From Epiperipatus broadwayi (lineage: Eukaryota; Onychophora; Udeonychophora; Euonychophora; Peripatidae), in assembly GCA_028023455.1 (NCBI GenBank), contig JAQFVV010000012.1, positions 3,126,023 to 3,190,022 of the forward strand: DNA of 64,000 bases. The letters are read 5' to 3'. Of this stretch, positions 61,501-64,000 are shown piece by piece (position 1 is the stretch's first letter; every line of letters starts with the position of its first letter). The translations under genes were made by a program, and so were the position numbers. The notes under the pieces are model-generated. The model saw only the letters and a program-made list of their open reading frames with translations, ran no database searches and was not told where the DNA came from.

Positions 61501-64000
61501 CTTGTACTATATATAGTTTATTTGTTATATTGTTTAATTTGTTATACTATGATTTGATTGGCAGCATAATTTTGATTGCTATTATTATTTTTCATTAAAA
61601 ATAACTTTCTTTACAATAAAAATATATTACAAAATTCAATAATAGCAGTTAATAATATAATTGCATTTGGAAAACAGATATAAAGAGCTGTTAAAAATAA
61701 TACTGTAATTTTTATAAGTGCATAAATATTTCAATTTTTTTTAAAACTTTCATATGAAGTAAAACAATTACATATTTAGTGGAATCATATTTTATATCTG
61801 ATCTTAACACAAAATATAAACCAAGTGTAATTAAAGTTTAAATGATTAGAACAACTATAAATACAAAAACCTAAAAGGTTAATTTAAAATGAAAAATACA
61901 GAAATACCAGGAAACATAAATAATTAAACAATTGATCACTTGAAAGATATGATTTTAGAATACTGAAAGTGAGGGAATTAAGCTGTGAACATGGATTTTA
62001 GTTTTGTGTCTAGTATTCTATCATTGCACCAAAACACACAGAGAATCAGGGGAAATGTAATGTAACAAATTGTGTAGAAACCAAACCATTGCTTTTTTTC
62101 ATCAATGGCATTCAGTGTAAAGGTTATGTTTGGTCATGAATTTTATAAATTTACAAATTTGTCACAATTGAATTGTATCAATTATAGTTAACTACTTTTG
62201 ATGTGTTTAATAGAAATACAGAAGATTAATAATTAAAATTACAATTCTATAAGTCTAACAAAAATTGTAGTTTTAAAGACAACAATGTATTATTTGGTTA
62301 ATATTTAACTAAAAATTAAAGTCATGTAACTACAACTCAGTTTTAGTCTAAATAATCTTGCATGCCTATCAAGGGTATAACCAAGATATGCCAGATTAAT
62401 TTTAGTTTAGTTTTCAGTTAATAAAAGTGATTATTGTCATCATTTCTGGGAAATTGTTTATTTTAATTTGTGTGCTAAATGAAATATTTCTAATCATTAA
62501 ATCATCAAAATAATTTTACTCTTACTCCTTTAATATCCTTGAAATTTATTATAAGGTTTTTATTTTGGTAAGTTTGCTATCTTCTTTTTTTAAAACAGGA
62601 TGATTTAACTTGTCCAAAATTATACAAGTCTCAATTGCTCAATATTTTCTCTGAGGATTCTTTTTTTATACTTATATTAAAATTTTCCAGAGTTTACAGA
62701 TTACAATTTGTCCTATCTGAAACAAACATTTGAATTGTGACCCTTGATTTGGTGAACATGTTAATTTCAGAAACTTACCTCAAATATAATAACCAGACCA
62801 GGAACTAACATGGACAAGAATATGTACATTATTTCAAAGTCAAGTGTCGATCAATATCTTGAATCAAATACTTTCAATCTCCTTGTTGATCTATTGTAAT
62901 ATTTTTTCAAATAAAATGCTTTTGCCAATGGATCAAGATAATTCCAATTAAAATTTCATATGATTTTTCTGTTACTTCATTTTTTATTTTTAACTTTGAT
63001 TGATACATATTATATCCACTTGTAATTGTACCAGTTCTGTTGTTAAATTTATATAATCTCCTGACAGTTTTTATTCTGTTATATTTGAAATTAGCGTATA
63101 AACAATATAGTTAAAGTACAAATATTTACAATAAAAATTAAAGTAATACATTCAACAGAACACAACTTCTTATAAAGCTGATATATACCTAGAAACAGAA
63201 TATGGTTATGTAAGCATTAGATTTTAATTTTGTGATTGTTTGATTTCTATAGTATAATCAATTTGCACTTATGGTTATCTATCATTTTGTAGTTATTTAT
63301 ACCATGTTCACCAGGAGTAAAAATATGTCAACTATTTAGATTGTTTTTTGTTACCATAGTATAAATAAGTTGTAATTATTCCATTATCTCCATTTAAACA
63401 AATTACTACCATTTGCTTTTTATATAATCAATTTAACATTGTTCATTGACAATGATTACCCATGTTAACAAAGCACGCAGTCATTATAAGAGTTAATAAG
63501 AAACATTCTAAGCTCGTTGCTGCATTTAATTATTTAAAATACAAACTCTACTATGAAAAACAAAATTCTATTGTGATTGTTTGAAATATCGTTGTTTTTC
63601 TGCTATCTTAAATTGACAAATAAATTGGATCCAGCATGCATATATTAAACTCAAGGAGAACTAATAGAAAAAAATAAATAGACAATCACCTATTGTATTA
63701 AGCAATGATTATTGATTATGATTATAACAATACATATAAACAAAATATTACATTTTAATGGCTTTTCAAATGGTTTCTCTGTTTCATAGTCTTAATAAAT
63801 TATTTTCATTTTCTGGACATGTTCATAGGTGAATTTGTTTGTCTAGTTTTGTAAAGGAAGTTTAACTAATAAATAAATTGATTATCCTTTACTAATAAAT
63901 AAAACAAAATGTGTTTAAGTTTGACAGCCATCATGAAAATTATATATTATCCTTTTTTTAACCAAAAGTTAATATATTATTATACAAACTGAATACAATG
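61501..64000. other. No gene or repeat recognised
   Basis: A+T-rich sequence to the window end without recognised frames, terminal repeats or long microsatellites. Confidence 0.6.

Overview
This looks like repeat-dominated, strongly A+T-rich intergenic DNA from an animal (metazoan) nuclear genome, probably an invertebrate. The signs are several endonuclease-bearing Penelope-like elements (PLEs), tRNA-derived SINEs with target-site duplications, a hAT deletion derivative, TTAA-flanked piggyBac-type MITEs, an RTE-like LINE relic, many (TA)n, (GT)n, (TAA)n and (TAG)n microsatellites, and no bacterial-style gene packing. I cannot name the species. I found no intact host gene, rRNA gene or functional tRNA gene. 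Nearly every longer open frame is a transposon relic or a translated simple repeat.

The main result is two unrelated tandem-repeat families that each carry what I read as a type I hammerhead ribozyme (HHR). Family A (40,594-43,490; about 406 bp per unit) has three units on the minus strand joined head-to-head at about 41,861 to four units on the plus strand. Each unit has a 58-nt HHR; one of the seven has lost a core G. Family B (471 bp per unit; arrays at 59,932-61,200, one copy at 48,845-49,910 split by a TTAA-flanked MITE, and fragments at 2.16, 16.98, 19.67 and 48.46 kb) has a 59-nt HHR with the same unusual details. Both fit the retrozyme concept: small non-autonomous retroelements whose tandem transcripts self-cleave to unit length and circularise.

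PLE remnants with GIY-YIG endonuclease sequence lie at 3.1, 7.3-8.3, 9.6-10.3, 10.7-11.5, 11.6-12.6 and 48.0-48.3 kb. Three of them (7.3, 11.6 and 48.0 kb) have the same topology as the ribozyme arrays: a minus-strand half on the left and a plus-strand half on the right, so 5'-truncated ends meet in the middle and 3' ends face outward. This shared layout suggests, by inference only, that PLE machinery mobilises the ribozyme repeats.

Layout: 0-1 kb, repeat family C; 2-12.6 kb, PLE/SINE/inverted-repeat cluster; 12.6-17.7 kb, mostly featureless; 17.8-19.1 kb, three adjoining tandem-repeat arrays; 20-24 kb, minisatellite, (TAA)n and a MITE; 24.5-25.5 kb, LINE relic; 27-28.7 kb, MITEs; 32.7-37.3 and 51.3-55.9 kb, two diverged copies of one unclassified 4.6-kb repeat; 40.6-44.2 kb, ribozyme family A then family C; 45-50.8 kb, inverted repeat, microsatellite, SINE, PLE, family B, MITE and hAT; 56-59 kb, nearly featureless; 59.5-61.5 kb, a complex palindrome holding family B; the remainder is featureless. 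All boundaries and identities were judged by eye.
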